Below, piece after piece: positions 25,399-33,333 of a stretch of 64,000 bases of DNA. Origin of the DNA: Saccharospirillum sp965652395. GTDB lineage: Bacteria; Pseudomonadota; Gammaproteobacteria; Pseudomonadales; Natronospirillaceae. The notes beneath the pieces are model-generated. The model saw only the letters and a program-made list of their open reading frames with translations, did not search any database and was not told the DNA's origin. Within the stretch, counting starts at the first letter, position 1. Every line of letters starts with the position of its first letter. The stretch spans positions 1 to 64,000 of the forward strand of contig CBFGUW010000005.1 in assembly GCA_965652395.1 (NCBI GenBank), given 5' to 3'. The position numbers and the translations under genes are program-made.

Positions 25399-26221
25399 AG
25401 TTGAAGGTAATCCTGGCTACGTATTCCGGGTTGTCACGGGTAATAGGGCTGTTGGTGAAGCTGGTGCTGTGCAGGTTGATACCGAGCCCCGCATCGAGAT
25501 ACCAGCTCTCGCTCAGTGGCCGCTGGGCATTGACGGACAGATGCAGCCTCTGGCCGGAAGTCGGGGCATAAGTACTGAGCCCTCCCGAGGTTTCGTCTTC
25601 ATCGACCCCGTAGTAATAGTCCATTACCCGGCGGGTAAGAAAGGCAACGCCCGTGTTCCAGTTGATATCCCAGTTTCGCCGTTGATCGGTATGGCTGTAG
25701 TACACCTGGGCTATGATGCCGTGATGAGTGATCAGATCCTGGGCGAACTCCAGGCTGATGAAGTTGTCGTCCCAGTGTTGCTGGTAGCGTATACCCAGTG
25801 CCTGGTCGCCTTCGCGGTTGTTCAGACCTTCCAATTCAGGGGTTTGAGTGGCAATGAAAATGTCTTCTTCAGGGCCGAAGCTGTTGTTGTAGCTGGTGGT
25901 GATAATGGATACACCGCTTTGATCATCCTCCCACAGGCGGTAACCGATGATCGAATCGCTCCAGTTGGTATAAGCATTGCGCTTGCTGGATTCAAGAAAC
26001 CAACGACGATAGTCGATACCGCCGACGAGGAATAACTCGGGGGTGGGGTTGCCGTCGTTGTCCAGCCCTTCCACCAGTGAGCGGCCGAGTGCGGCGCCAA
26101 GACCCAATGTGAATTGAATGCTGAAATCACGCGGCTCCGCCCGGCGCCATTCAGCCCGGGAAGGGGTGGATATGACGATCAGACAGACAAGAGCGAAGGC
26201 TGGGATCCCGTACTTCCGCAT
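25388..26221 (-). CDS. MipA/OmpV-family outer-membrane protein
   Basis: A 277-residue outer-membrane beta-barrel with a signal peptide (about 1-23). Features are LGLGAALGRSLVEG near the start of the mature chain, GGIDYRRWF, a tyrosine/tryptophan-rich alternating pattern and a C-terminal aromatic (ITFNYVF). MipA was described as a scaffold for murein enzymes; OmpV relatives are porin-like. It is the first gene of the MipA-DUF3019-regulator-kinase operon. The exact role is uncertain. Confidence 0.8.
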   Translation of the reverse strand: MRKYGIPAFALVCLIVISTPSRAEWRRAEPRDFSIQFTLGLGAALGRSLVEGLDNDGNPTPELFLVGGIDYRRWFLESSKRNAYTNWSDSIIGYRLWEDDQSGVSIITTSYNNSFGPEEDIFIATQTPELEGLNNREGDQALGIRYQQHWDDNFISLEFAQDLITHHGIIAQVYYSHTDQRRNWDINWNTGVAFLTRRVMDYYYGVDEDETSGGLSTYAPTSGQRLHLSVNAQRPLSESWYLDAGLGINLHSTSFTNSPITRDNPEYVARITFNYVF

Positions 26222-26399
26222 TGTTCCGGTTCTCGTGGCTTAGGTCATCCTGCTGCCCAGTCCCTGACGGCTGGAACCGGCCACTGTGGGCGGGCAAACC
26301 GGGAGGTGAAGCGCGTGACACTGAAAAATGGGTAAAGCGGCATCATAGCACAACCCCTTCAGTGCCTTTCAATATGACTTTTGGCGGTTTATGCCGATG

Positions 26400-26960
26400 T
26401 CAGGGCGGTAAAGAGATACCGTCCAGCAGGATTTTTCCGGTCTTGAAAGCCTGTTCCCATTCATCCTGGGGTGCCTCGAAGAAGATCAGATAGAACTCGT
26501 CTCGGTCCGCCCGGCCCAGTGTGATGTAGTGAACGATGGTTGAAGGCTCGTCGTTGAGTCTTACCCGCACCACGTTAAGGGTTTCACCCTCCTGGGTGAT
26601 GGTATCGGAATAGAGGGCGTCATGTTCCACCACGAGCTGTTCCGCGAAATTTTTAGCATAGGTTGTCGCCGCAGTCGCCGTGTGTTCCGAGAAATCGGGA
26701 ACGCGATTCACGGTGATGCCGACTTCAAAATGACCTTGAGTGTCTATGTCTTCCCGGGTAATGAACAAGGCGTCGGTGCCTTTTTGTGTTTCCTCTTTGA
26801 CATACCAGCCATTGGGGACGAGGTAAGTGCCGACACCGTTTTCGGCTGTGTAATAGTCAAAACCGTCGGGCAGGGTGTCACTGGAAGACGATGCCGTGGT
26901 CATGCAGCCGGAGACCCATAGTGAAACCAGCATCAGCGGCAATAGGGCGATGGTTTTCAT
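26400..26960 (-). CDS. Lipoprotein of unknown function
   Basis: A 186-residue lipoprotein with signal MKTIALLPLMLVSLWVSGC (lipidated Cys19) and GGAGG before the ATG at 26960. After a Ser/Thr linker the domain (GFDYYTAENGVGTYLVPNGWYVKEETQ, VGITVNRVPDF, RVRLNDEPSTIVHYITLGRADRDEFYLIFFEAP) looks like a compact alpha/beta PsbP/LpqN-like fold, which I infer only from the pattern. It is monocistronic between the MipA operon and a DUF1328 gene. Upstream, GGTTAAGAAATGTAAAG (27043-27059 region) weakly resembles the 10-bp repeat before the receptor. Confidence 0.75.
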   Translation of the reverse strand: MKTIALLPLMLVSLWVSGCMTTASSSSDTLPDGFDYYTAENGVGTYLVPNGWYVKEETQKGTDALFITREDIDTQGHFEVGITVNRVPDFSEHTATAATTYAKNFAEQLVVEHDALYSDTITQEGETLNVVRVRLNDEPSTIVHYITLGRADRDEFYLIFFEAPQDEWEQAFKTGKILLDGISLPP

Positions 26961-27213
26961 GGCGTGCCTCCGTTCTGTGAGTAGGGTAGGTCCTGAGTGT
27001 AGGCAACACCTTGGCCAGAATGTTTGAACGGGCGTCAATTTACCGGTTAAGAAATGTAAAGTTCTTGATAGGATTCGCGTTAGGGGTTTAGGGCGGCTAT
27101 TTTGAAACCATAGTTACTTTCGTAGTCGAACGTGGAGGCATTGAAGTGTAATGCAGACATTCACTCAATAGGAGCGGTCGGTAAATCGCGACGGACTCCA
27201 AGGAGGAAATGTT

Positions 27214-27384
27214 ATGCTGTTTTGGGCTCTGGTTTTTTTCATTATCGCCATCATCGCGGGTATTCTCGGGTTTGGTGGTATCGCGGGTGCCGCGACCGGC
27301 ATCGCAAAAATTCTATTCTTTGTTTTCCTTGTATTGCTGGTTATTTCGCTGTTGGCCAACGCGTTCAAAGGGCGCCGACCGTGA
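27214..27384 (+). CDS. DUF1328 small membrane protein (YtjA-like)
   Basis: A 56-residue inner-membrane protein with two hydrophobic helices (MLFWALVFFIIAIIAGILGF and ILFFVFLVLLVISLLANAF) joined by a GIAGAATGIAK turn and ending RRP. This is the standard DUF1328/YtjA pattern. AGGAGG lies 6 bp before the ATG. These proteins are often stress-induced; their biochemical role is unknown. Confidence 0.9.
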   Translation: MLFWALVFFIIAIIAGILGFGGIAGAATGIAKILFFVFLVLLVISLLANAFKGRRP

Positions 27385-27521
27385 GAATACTTCTGTATTG
27401 ATACACAACGGTATTCTGGAGGTTCAGGGACAGCCGATAGGGAGTATCTATCTAACATTCCTCCGTGTTTTGGCCAGGGAAGGCCTCATAAAAGGAAGTC
27501 TATCGTTGGCCAGCTTCAATA

Positions 27522-28391
27522 CTATCCAGGCATCTCCTCGCCGCAGAATCGACAATAATCCGCATCCTGTTCATGGCCGGTTTTTCCACAACCGGTGCAA
27601 GCCCGCGCGTCCCGTTTCACCCGTATCTGATTGGCCAGTTCAGCGGTATAAATTCCAGTCGGCACGGCGATAATGGCATAGCCGGTAATCATGACGGCCG
27701 AGGCGATGAATTGACCCAGAGGCGTGTTGGGGGAAATATCCCCGTAACCGACGGTGGTGAGGGTCACAATAGCCCAGTAAATGCTGCGCGGGATCGAGCT
27801 GAAGCCGTTCCCGGGGCCTTCGATCAAATACATGATGGAGCCAAAGACAACCACCATGGTGATCACGGTGTAGAGGAAAACCAGTATCTTTCGCCGCCCG
27901 GCGCGCATTGCCTGCATCAGCATTTCCGCTTCATTCATATAGCGGAACAGTTTCAGAATCCGGAATACCCGCAGGATGCGCAGAATACGAATAACCAGCA
28001 GCGAATTGATGCCGGGAATCAGTACACTGAGGTAAGTCGGGATGATGGAAAGCAGGTCGACAATACCGTAAAAACTGGTGGCGTATTTTATCGGGTGACG
28101 AACACTGAACAATCGCAGTCCGTATTCAAGCGTGAATACTATGGTGAAAAACCATTCGACTCCGAACAGCCAGTTGTCATAATGGCTCTTTATGTAGGCG
28201 ACGCTTTCAAGCATCACCGCTCCTACGCTGAGCAAAATCGCGATGATCAGAAGGACGTCGAAGGTTTTGCCCTCAGGCGACTCGGCACCGAAAATGATGT
28301 CGTTCAATTTCAGGCGCCAAGGCGACAGCGGTGGTCTTTCATCAACGGCCGGGACTATATGGAAACGATCGGTCCGGTGTTGTTCACTCAT
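27522..28391 (-). CDS. Voltage-gated potassium channel-like ion transporter with zinc ribbon
   Basis: A 289-residue Kv-type channel. S1-S4 occupy about 45-150, with an arginine-rich S4 (VIRILRILRVFRILKLFR, 133-150). S5 follows, then a pore loop with the K+ selectivity filter TVGYGD (213-218), and S6. The C-terminal tail carries C265-x2-C268 and C280-x2-C283, a putative zinc ribbon. The ATG abuts the stop of the upstream beta-barrel gene with no gap (TAA-ATG), so translation is probably coupled. Potassium conduction is inferred from the filter. Confidence 0.9.
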   Translation of the reverse strand: MSEQHRTDRFHIVPAVDERPPLSPWRLKLNDIIFGAESPEGKTFDVLLIIAILLSVGAVMLESVAYIKSHYDNWLFGVEWFFTIVFTLEYGLRLFSVRHPIKYATSFYGIVDLLSIIPTYLSVLIPGINSLLVIRILRILRVFRILKLFRYMNEAEMLMQAMRAGRRKILVFLYTVITMVVVFGSIMYLIEGPGNGFSSIPRSIYWAIVTLTTVGYGDISPNTPLGQFIASAVMITGYAIIAVPTGIYTAELANQIRVKRDARACTGCGKTGHEQDADYCRFCGEEMPG

Positions 28392-29456
28392 TTAAAACGC
28401 TTCACCCACACTGATGGCAAACCCGATGGATTCCATATCGACCCAGCCGATGTCGAATCGAACATTGAAACGGGATGCCGACATGGTCGACCAGCGCACT
28501 CCGCCGCCCAAACTGGTGTGGAAACGGTCGAAACCCATATCCCCGAAGGTGTCTGCCACTTGAGCCGTATCCATAAAGCCGGTTACCGCCCAACGATCAT
28601 TGATGGTAAGCCGGTATTCCGCCTGGGTGCCGAGCAGGTGATGGTCTATCCAGCGATTACCGTCCGCACCGCGCAGGGTCGAGGCGCCTGCGGGCCGAGG
28701 TAAGCGTGTGACCGGTGTATCTTCACTGCCCCATTGATAATTGAGGCCCAATGCCAATACATCGTCACCAATATTGATATAGTGACCGAGGGTACTGAAC
28801 AGATGCCCGAAGCTGTAGTCGCTGCCGAGAGCTTCGCTATATTGACGATATTCCAGGCTGAGCTCGGTACCCTGAGTCGGCCAGTCGCGATCATCCCGGG
28901 TGTCCCAGAGGGCGGTAACACCAAGCCCACTGTACAGACCGCCATCGGTGCCGAGAATGCTGTCGTTCAACAATGGGTCGTTATCGTCACCATCGACGGT
29001 TTCATGTTCCAGAAACACCAAGCCACCCAACCGCACCGAGGGAGTAACCCGATAGGCGGCACCGAACTCGCTTTCGAAGGTGCTTAACTCGTAGTTTTCT
29101 TCCGTGTCATCGAAATCGATGTCATTGCTTTGGCCAAAATAAGGGGTCGGCCAATATTTCCCGCCGACTTTACCGGTCAGGTTCCAGTCACCGCCGGCGA
29201 CAAAATAGTTGGGCCATACGAACGCCTGGAACTGTCCCTTGGTGGTGCCTTGTAACAACAACTCCAAACGGTCCTGGGGTTCGCTAAGGTTGGTTTGAGC
29301 AAACTGACGCATCACATAGGCGCCATATTGAAAGCCGGTTTCGGGGCTGGAGCCGATAGCCGGTAGCAAAACCCAGCCCGCGGGCTTCAGGTTTTCAGCC
29401 TGAACACTGACCGCTGTGGCTGCTAGGGTCAAAGCAAAAATGACAGAGATTTTCAT
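28392..29456 (-). CDS. BamA/Omp85-like outer-membrane beta-barrel protein without POTRA domains
   Basis: A 354-residue protein with a signal peptide (about 1-20, ATAVSVQA) and then a surface-antigen (Omp85 C-terminal) type barrel: PAIGSSPETGFQYGAYVM, TKGQFQAFVWPNYF, GLGVTALWDTRDDRDWPTQGTELSLEYRQYS, RLPRPAGASTLRGAD and GGGVRW near the end. No POTRA repeats precede the barrel, so it is not BamA or TamA. ATG at 29456 with AAGGA is chosen. It is cotranscribed with the channel gene and divergent from the SGNH-like gene. Confidence 0.82.
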   Translation of the reverse strand: MKISVIFALTLAATAVSVQAENLKPAGWVLLPAIGSSPETGFQYGAYVMRQFAQTNLSEPQDRLELLLQGTTKGQFQAFVWPNYFVAGGDWNLTGKVGGKYWPTPYFGQSNDIDFDDTEENYELSTFESEFGAAYRVTPSVRLGGLVFLEHETVDGDDNDPLLNDSILGTDGGLYSGLGVTALWDTRDDRDWPTQGTELSLEYRQYSEALGSDYSFGHLFSTLGHYINIGDDVLALGLNYQWGSEDTPVTRLPRPAGASTLRGADGNRWIDHHLLGTQAEYRLTINDRWAVTGFMDTAQVADTFGDMGFDRFHTSLGGGVRWSTMSASRFNVRFDIGWVDMESIGFAISVGEAF

Positions 29457-29600
29457 GGTTAATCCTTGAACACGGTTATGGCCGCAGTTTACCCACTGCG
29501 ACGCCGGTTGGAAACGGAAGGCCATCCGTTTCTCCATGTCATGCGGATCATCCATGAGAATGTCGATATACTCGGCTGATCGATTTAACCAGAGTGCACT

Positions 29601-30188
29601 ATGACCGACCTGAATATATGCGTAATGGGCGACGGCCTGGTCAAGGGCGTGGGTGATCCCACGGGCCGGGGTTGGGCCGGGCTGTTGGCTGAGGAAGTGA
29701 TGAAGGGTCATGGCCCTGTCAATTACTACAATCTGGGCGTTCCCGGCCAATCGAGCGCTGATGTTTTTCAACGCCTGGGGGAATTGGTCCCCCGGTTACC
29801 TCTTGGGGACGACAACCGCCTCATTCTCAGTTTCGGGCTGATCGATGCCCTGGGTACCGCCACCGCAGAGCCGTTGTCCGCCAAGGAATCGCTGACCCAT
29901 TTGCGGGAGATCCTTGCCAAGGTGCACAGCCATTACAAACTGTTGATGGTGGGCCCCCCGCCGGTTTACGACCCGGCCATGAACGCACGGGTCAAGCGCA
30001 TCAACTTGGTGTTTAAAGAGTTCTGTCTTAAGGCGCGGGTGCCATATATCGATATCTATTCACCATTAATGGACGACGTTCAGTACCGAAGAGATCTTGT
30101 TCAGGGGGATCGCGTACATCCCTCAGGGCGGGGGCATGCCAAAATCTTCGACCTGATCAGCAACGACCGCAGTTGGTGGTTTGGATGA
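29601..30188 (+). CDS. SGNH/GDSL-fold protein lacking the catalytic serine
   Basis: A 195-residue cytoplasmic protein with the block order of GDSL esterases. Block I reads MGDGLVKG, with Gly12 where the nucleophile Ser is expected. Block II is NLGVPGQSSADVFQR. Block III reads GLID (79-82) in place of GxND. Block V keeps D170-x-x-H173 in GDRVHPSGRGH. With Ser and Asn both replaced, ordinary esterase chemistry looks unlikely. Its stop overlaps the yigZ start by 4 bp. It may be a pseudoenzyme or use another mechanism. Confidence 0.75.
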   Translation: MTDLNICVMGDGLVKGVGDPTGRGWAGLLAEEVMKGHGPVNYYNLGVPGQSSADVFQRLGELVPRLPLGDDNRLILSFGLIDALGTATAEPLSAKESLTHLREILAKVHSHYKLLMVGPPPVYDPAMNARVKRINLVFKEFCLKARVPYIDIYSPLMDDVQYRRDLVQGDRVHPSGRGHAKIFDLISNDRSWWFG

Positions 30189-30781
30189 GTGTGACCCTGA
30201 AAGAGCCAGTCCATTACGAGTTGGAAGTGAAAAAGAGCCGTTTTCTGGCTTGGGTGGAACCGGTCGAGAGTCGGGAGCAGGCCCAGGTCCGACTTGAGAG
30301 CTACCGCCAGGCTTATCCGGATGCCCGTCACATCTGCTTCGCATTTTATGCCGGTGGTGACAGCGGCATGAGCGACGATGGCGAACCCTCCGGTACGGCA
30401 GGCAAGCCTATCTTCAACGTTCTGAACCACAAGGCATTGGTAAATGTGCTGGCTGTTGTGGTGCGTTATTTCGGTGGCGTGAAACTGGGGGCCGGTGGGT
30501 TGGTTCGCGCCTATGGTGGGGCGGTTTCTCAGGCTTTGGAAGGCGCGGAGATGATGCCGGTAGAAGCATTGCACTCCTGTCGACTGAGCGTTCCATTTGC
30601 CCGTGAAAGCGATGTGCGCCGGTTGTTGGGACAGCATCAGTTGGAGCTGGCCGACATTCAGTACGGGGAAGAGGTCACGTTGACGGTTGCCGTCCCCGAA
30701 CGGAAATTGAATGATTTTAAGGCAGACTTTCAGGCGTTGGCGCCCGGCGATCCTGATTTAAAGGTTCACTCGGTAGATTAA
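30185..30781 (+). CDS. yigZ: YigZ/IMPACT family protein
   Basis: A 198-residue protein of the UPF0029/IMPACT family. The N-terminal domain contains VKKSRFLAWVEPVESREQA, the DARHICFAFY motif, DDGEPSGTAGKPI and VVRYFGGVKLGAGGLVRAY, all family signatures. A C-terminal ferredoxin-like DUF1949 domain follows. The eukaryotic relative modulates Gcn2 kinase; the bacterial role is unsettled. ATG at 30185 overlaps the preceding stop. The last 65 bp overlap the convergent acyltransferase gene. Confidence 0.92.
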   Translation: MSVTLKEPVHYELEVKKSRFLAWVEPVESREQAQVRLESYRQAYPDARHICFAFYAGGDSGMSDDGEPSGTAGKPIFNVLNHKALVNVLAVVVRYFGGVKLGAGGLVRAYGGAVSQALEGAEMMPVEALHSCRLSVPFARESDVRRLLGQHQLELADIQYGEEVTLTVAVPERKLNDFKADFQALAPGDPDLKVHSVD

Positions 30782-31565
30782 GCGAGCGAATGATCGCTTG
30801 CCGGGTCTGATCGGCCAGCGCACGACGTGTCATACCGGCACTTTCCAGGGCGGGCAGTACAGTCACCTCGACCTCGGTTCGCCAGATTCCCAGCACCCGC
30901 CAAATATTACTGATAAAAGACTCTTCCTCGAAGGGGATTCTGGGACGGTTCGGATCGTCGCTGCGGTAATGGATTGCAACAGGCAGCACCGGAACTCCGG
31001 TTTCGATGGCAGCCGCGAACAACCGTGGGTGAAACAGACGCAGTTGGTTGCCGGGGCCTGTGGTACCTTCGGGGAAAAAGGTCAGGAAATGACCATCCCC
31101 CAGCCGTTGCTGCATCCGGTCCCTGACTTCCTCCAGTTCATGGCTACCCCGGTGGATGAAGAGGGTGCCTCCCTTAGCGGTAAGCCAGCCAATGACGGGC
31201 ATGTCCTTCACTTCGGCTTTGGATAGAAAGTAAGTAGGCAGAACGCTGCCGAGTACCGGAATGTCCAACCAGCTGATGTGGTTGGCGGCGATCAACCCGC
31301 GATGCTCCAATTTACCCGCATTCAACCGAACCCTCACGTTAAGCGCCTTCAAGACACAGGCAAACCACCAGCGGGCCACATGATGCACGCTGCCCTGCCT
31401 GGCCAGTTTAAGCCAACAAAGTACCTGATGGACACCGGCCAGCAGCAACCCGAGTAGCAGGCAGAGAAAAATCAGCAGAATACGAACCAGTTGAAGGATC
31501 AGCACGACAACGGGTTCTGGTGGTCTGGACCAAGTGAATAAGAAGCGGACACGGCCAAATCTCAA
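30717..31565 (-). CDS. 1-acyl-sn-glycerol-3-phosphate acyltransferase (PlsC-like)
   Basis: PlsC-type enzymes transfer a second acyl chain to lysophosphatidate at the inner membrane. The protein has an N-terminal TM region (about 20-45), the catalytic NHISWLD (HX4D) block, GTLFIHRG, the acceptor-binding FFPEGTTG and VPVLPVAIHYRS. The frame to 31565 starts with TTG and has no clear ribosome site; GTG at 31505 would give a start right at the hydrophobic segment and is equally plausible. It overlaps yigZ convergently by 65 bp. Whether it is the main PlsC or a paralogue (e.g. ornithine-lipid type) cannot be told. Confidence 0.85.
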   Translation of the reverse strand: MRFGRVRFLFTWSRPPEPVVVLILQLVRILLIFLCLLLGLLLAGVHQVLCWLKLARQGSVHHVARWWFACVLKALNVRVRLNAGKLEHRGLIAANHISWLDIPVLGSVLPTYFLSKAEVKDMPVIGWLTAKGGTLFIHRGSHELEEVRDRMQQRLGDGHFLTFFPEGTTGPGNQLRLFHPRLFAAAIETGVPVLPVAIHYRSDDPNRPRIPFEEESFISNIWRVLGIWRTEVEVTVLPALESAGMTRRALADQTRQAIIRSLNLPSEPLNQDRRAPTPESLP

Positions 31566-31615
31566 GATGTAAACGGTAACAGGTATCGTATCGTTAAACT
31601 TATTCTATCTCAATA

Positions 31616-32695
31616 TTAAACTTGGTAGCCATGTTGGCCGAGGGCCCAGCCAATATGCTCTTGTACCAGGGGGGTGGCGTCGGTGTATTTGTCGCGCAGT
31701 GCTTGAATCACAGTTGGGGTGGTCGGTGCATTCCCCAGTGCCACGGCGAGGTTGCGTTGCCACTGTTCGTAACCGATGCGGCGAATGGCCGACCCTTCGG
31801 TTTTCGACAGAAACTCATCTTCGGTCCAGTTGAACAGAGTGGTCAGCGGGGTGCCGTCCAGGCCGTGTCGCGGTTCGAAATCCGGTTCCCGGGTAGGGGA
31901 GCTGAAGCGGTTGAACGGGCAGTACAGCTGGCAGTCGTCGCAGCCGTAGATACGGTTGCCCATGGCGGCACGAAATTCTTTGGGAATGCTGCCTTTGTGT
32001 TCAATGGTCAGATAACTGATGCACCGGCGGGCGTCGACCACGCCGTCCGCTACTATGGCATCGGTGGGGCAGACAGTCTGGCACTGCTGGCAACTGCCAC
32101 AGTGGTCTGTCGGGAAGGGTGGGTCCACCGGGAGGGGCAGGTCGATGAAGAGCTCACCCAGAAAGAACCAACTGCCAGCTTTGTTGTTCAGCAGCAGGCT
32201 GTGCTTGCCCCGCCAGCCCATTCCCGCCTGTTCCGCCAACTGGCGCTCCATGACAGGTGCGCTGTCGACAAAGGCACGGTAACTGACCTCGCCAATCCAG
32301 CTTTCTATGGTTTTGCCCAACTGAGTCAGGCGCTTGCGCATCAGCTTGTGATAATCCCGCCCCAGGGCATACCGGGAAACATAGCCGAGATTGGCGTCGT
32401 TCAACACCGGGTCCATATCCCCGGCGGGTCGGTAATCCATCCGTACGGAAATAGCGCGTTGCGTGCCCGGGTGCAGGGCGGCACCGTCAAACCGCTTGTC
32501 CATATTGCGCGTCATCCACTCCATGGTGCCGTTGTAGCCGGCTTCCAGCCAGGCTTCATAATCCGCGCGGTGGGCTTCCGTGTTCGCCTCGCCAATATGA
32601 ACCGCCTGGAAACCCAGGGCATGGGCCTCGGCTTTGATTCGGGTCGCGAGGTCGGTCAGGTCGAGAGCGGCAATGCGGTCGGATGATAACGTCAT
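31616..32695 (-). CDS. queG: Epoxyqueuosine reductase
   Basis: QueG carries out the last step of queuosine synthesis on tRNA using cobalamin and two 4Fe-4S clusters. The 359-residue protein has the cobalamin-binding N-terminal region (EWMTRNMDKRFD, VRMDYRPA) and FVDSAPVMERQLAEQAG. The first cluster is CGSCQQCQTVCP plus a later Cys, and the second is CDDCQLYCPFN. A C-terminal HEAT-like repeat follows. ATG at 32695 fits the family; the longer frame overlaps the divergent tsaE promoter. It is divergent from tsaE, a common arrangement in gammaproteobacteria. Confidence 0.95.
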   Translation of the reverse strand: MTLSSDRIAALDLTDLATRIKAEAHALGFQAVHIGEANTEAHRADYEAWLEAGYNGTMEWMTRNMDKRFDGAALHPGTQRAISVRMDYRPAGDMDPVLNDANLGYVSRYALGRDYHKLMRKRLTQLGKTIESWIGEVSYRAFVDSAPVMERQLAEQAGMGWRGKHSLLLNNKAGSWFFLGELFIDLPLPVDPPFPTDHCGSCQQCQTVCPTDAIVADGVVDARRCISYLTIEHKGSIPKEFRAAMGNRIYGCDDCQLYCPFNRFSSPTREPDFEPRHGLDGTPLTTLFNWTEDEFLSKTEGSAIRRIGYEQWQRNLAVALGNAPTTPTVIQALRDKYTDATPLVQEHIGWALGQHGYQV

Positions 32696-32853
32696 GGAAT
32701 TGAAAACAGGTCGGGTCGTTGTGCGCGCGAAGTGTGAGCGCTCACTCGCTGGTTCGCAAGTATTGGCTTTCGAAATGGCATTGGAGGCTCCCAAGGAGGT
32801 ATAGCAATGGTACACTGCGCGCATTTATTAGTCGTAATGGGAGCCTGGTTCGA

Positions 32854-33333
32854 GTGTATCGCCTGACCGTGACAGAAGAACAAATGCCACCCTTCGGGCG
32901 GACCCTGGCCGAGGCCCTGGCGGAAACCGAGGGTGCCGTACTCTATTTGGATGGCACGCTGGGCATGGGTAAAACCACGCTAAGTCAGGCCGTGGTTCAA
33001 GGGTGCGGTTGGTCAGGTCGCGTTAAGAGTCCGACCTATACGCTGGTCGAACCTTATGACTGTGGGGCCTTGCAGGTGGTGCATTTCGATTTGTATCGTC
33101 TGTCTGATCCAGAAGAACTCGAATTCATCGGCATTCGCGATTACGTGGAGCCTCGTACCGTTTGGTTGGTCGAGTGGCCCGAGCGGGGTGCCGGAGTCTT
33201 GCCCGACGCGGATGTCGTGATACATTTCCACGAAGCCGGGCCTGCGAGACAGCTGGATATAGAGCCCCGCACCCCGCGCGGTCGGCAGTTGTGCGACCGG
33301 TTACGGCAAGAATGGGAGCATCATGATCATTAG
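32854..33333 (+). CDS. tsaE: tRNA threonylcarbamoyladenosine synthesis ATPase TsaE
   Basis: TsaE is the ATPase that drives t6A37 modification with TsaB and TsaD. The 159-residue product has Walker A DGTLGMGKTT, the switch-like SPTYTLVEPY, HFDLYRL and WLVEWPERG, all typical. The likely start is GTG at 32854, giving MYRLTVTEEQM; GGGAG lies about 10 bp upstream, and upstream in-frame codons fall in non-homologous sequence. It overlaps amiB by 11 bp and opens the tsaE-amiB-mutL-miaA-hfq cluster. Confidence 0.93.
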   Translation: MYRLTVTEEQMPPFGRTLAEALAETEGAVLYLDGTLGMGKTTLSQAVVQGCGWSGRVKSPTYTLVEPYDCGALQVVHFDLYRLSDPEELEFIGIRDYVEPRTVWLVEWPERGAGVLPDADVVIHFHEAGPARQLDIEPRTPRGRQLCDRLRQEWEHHDH

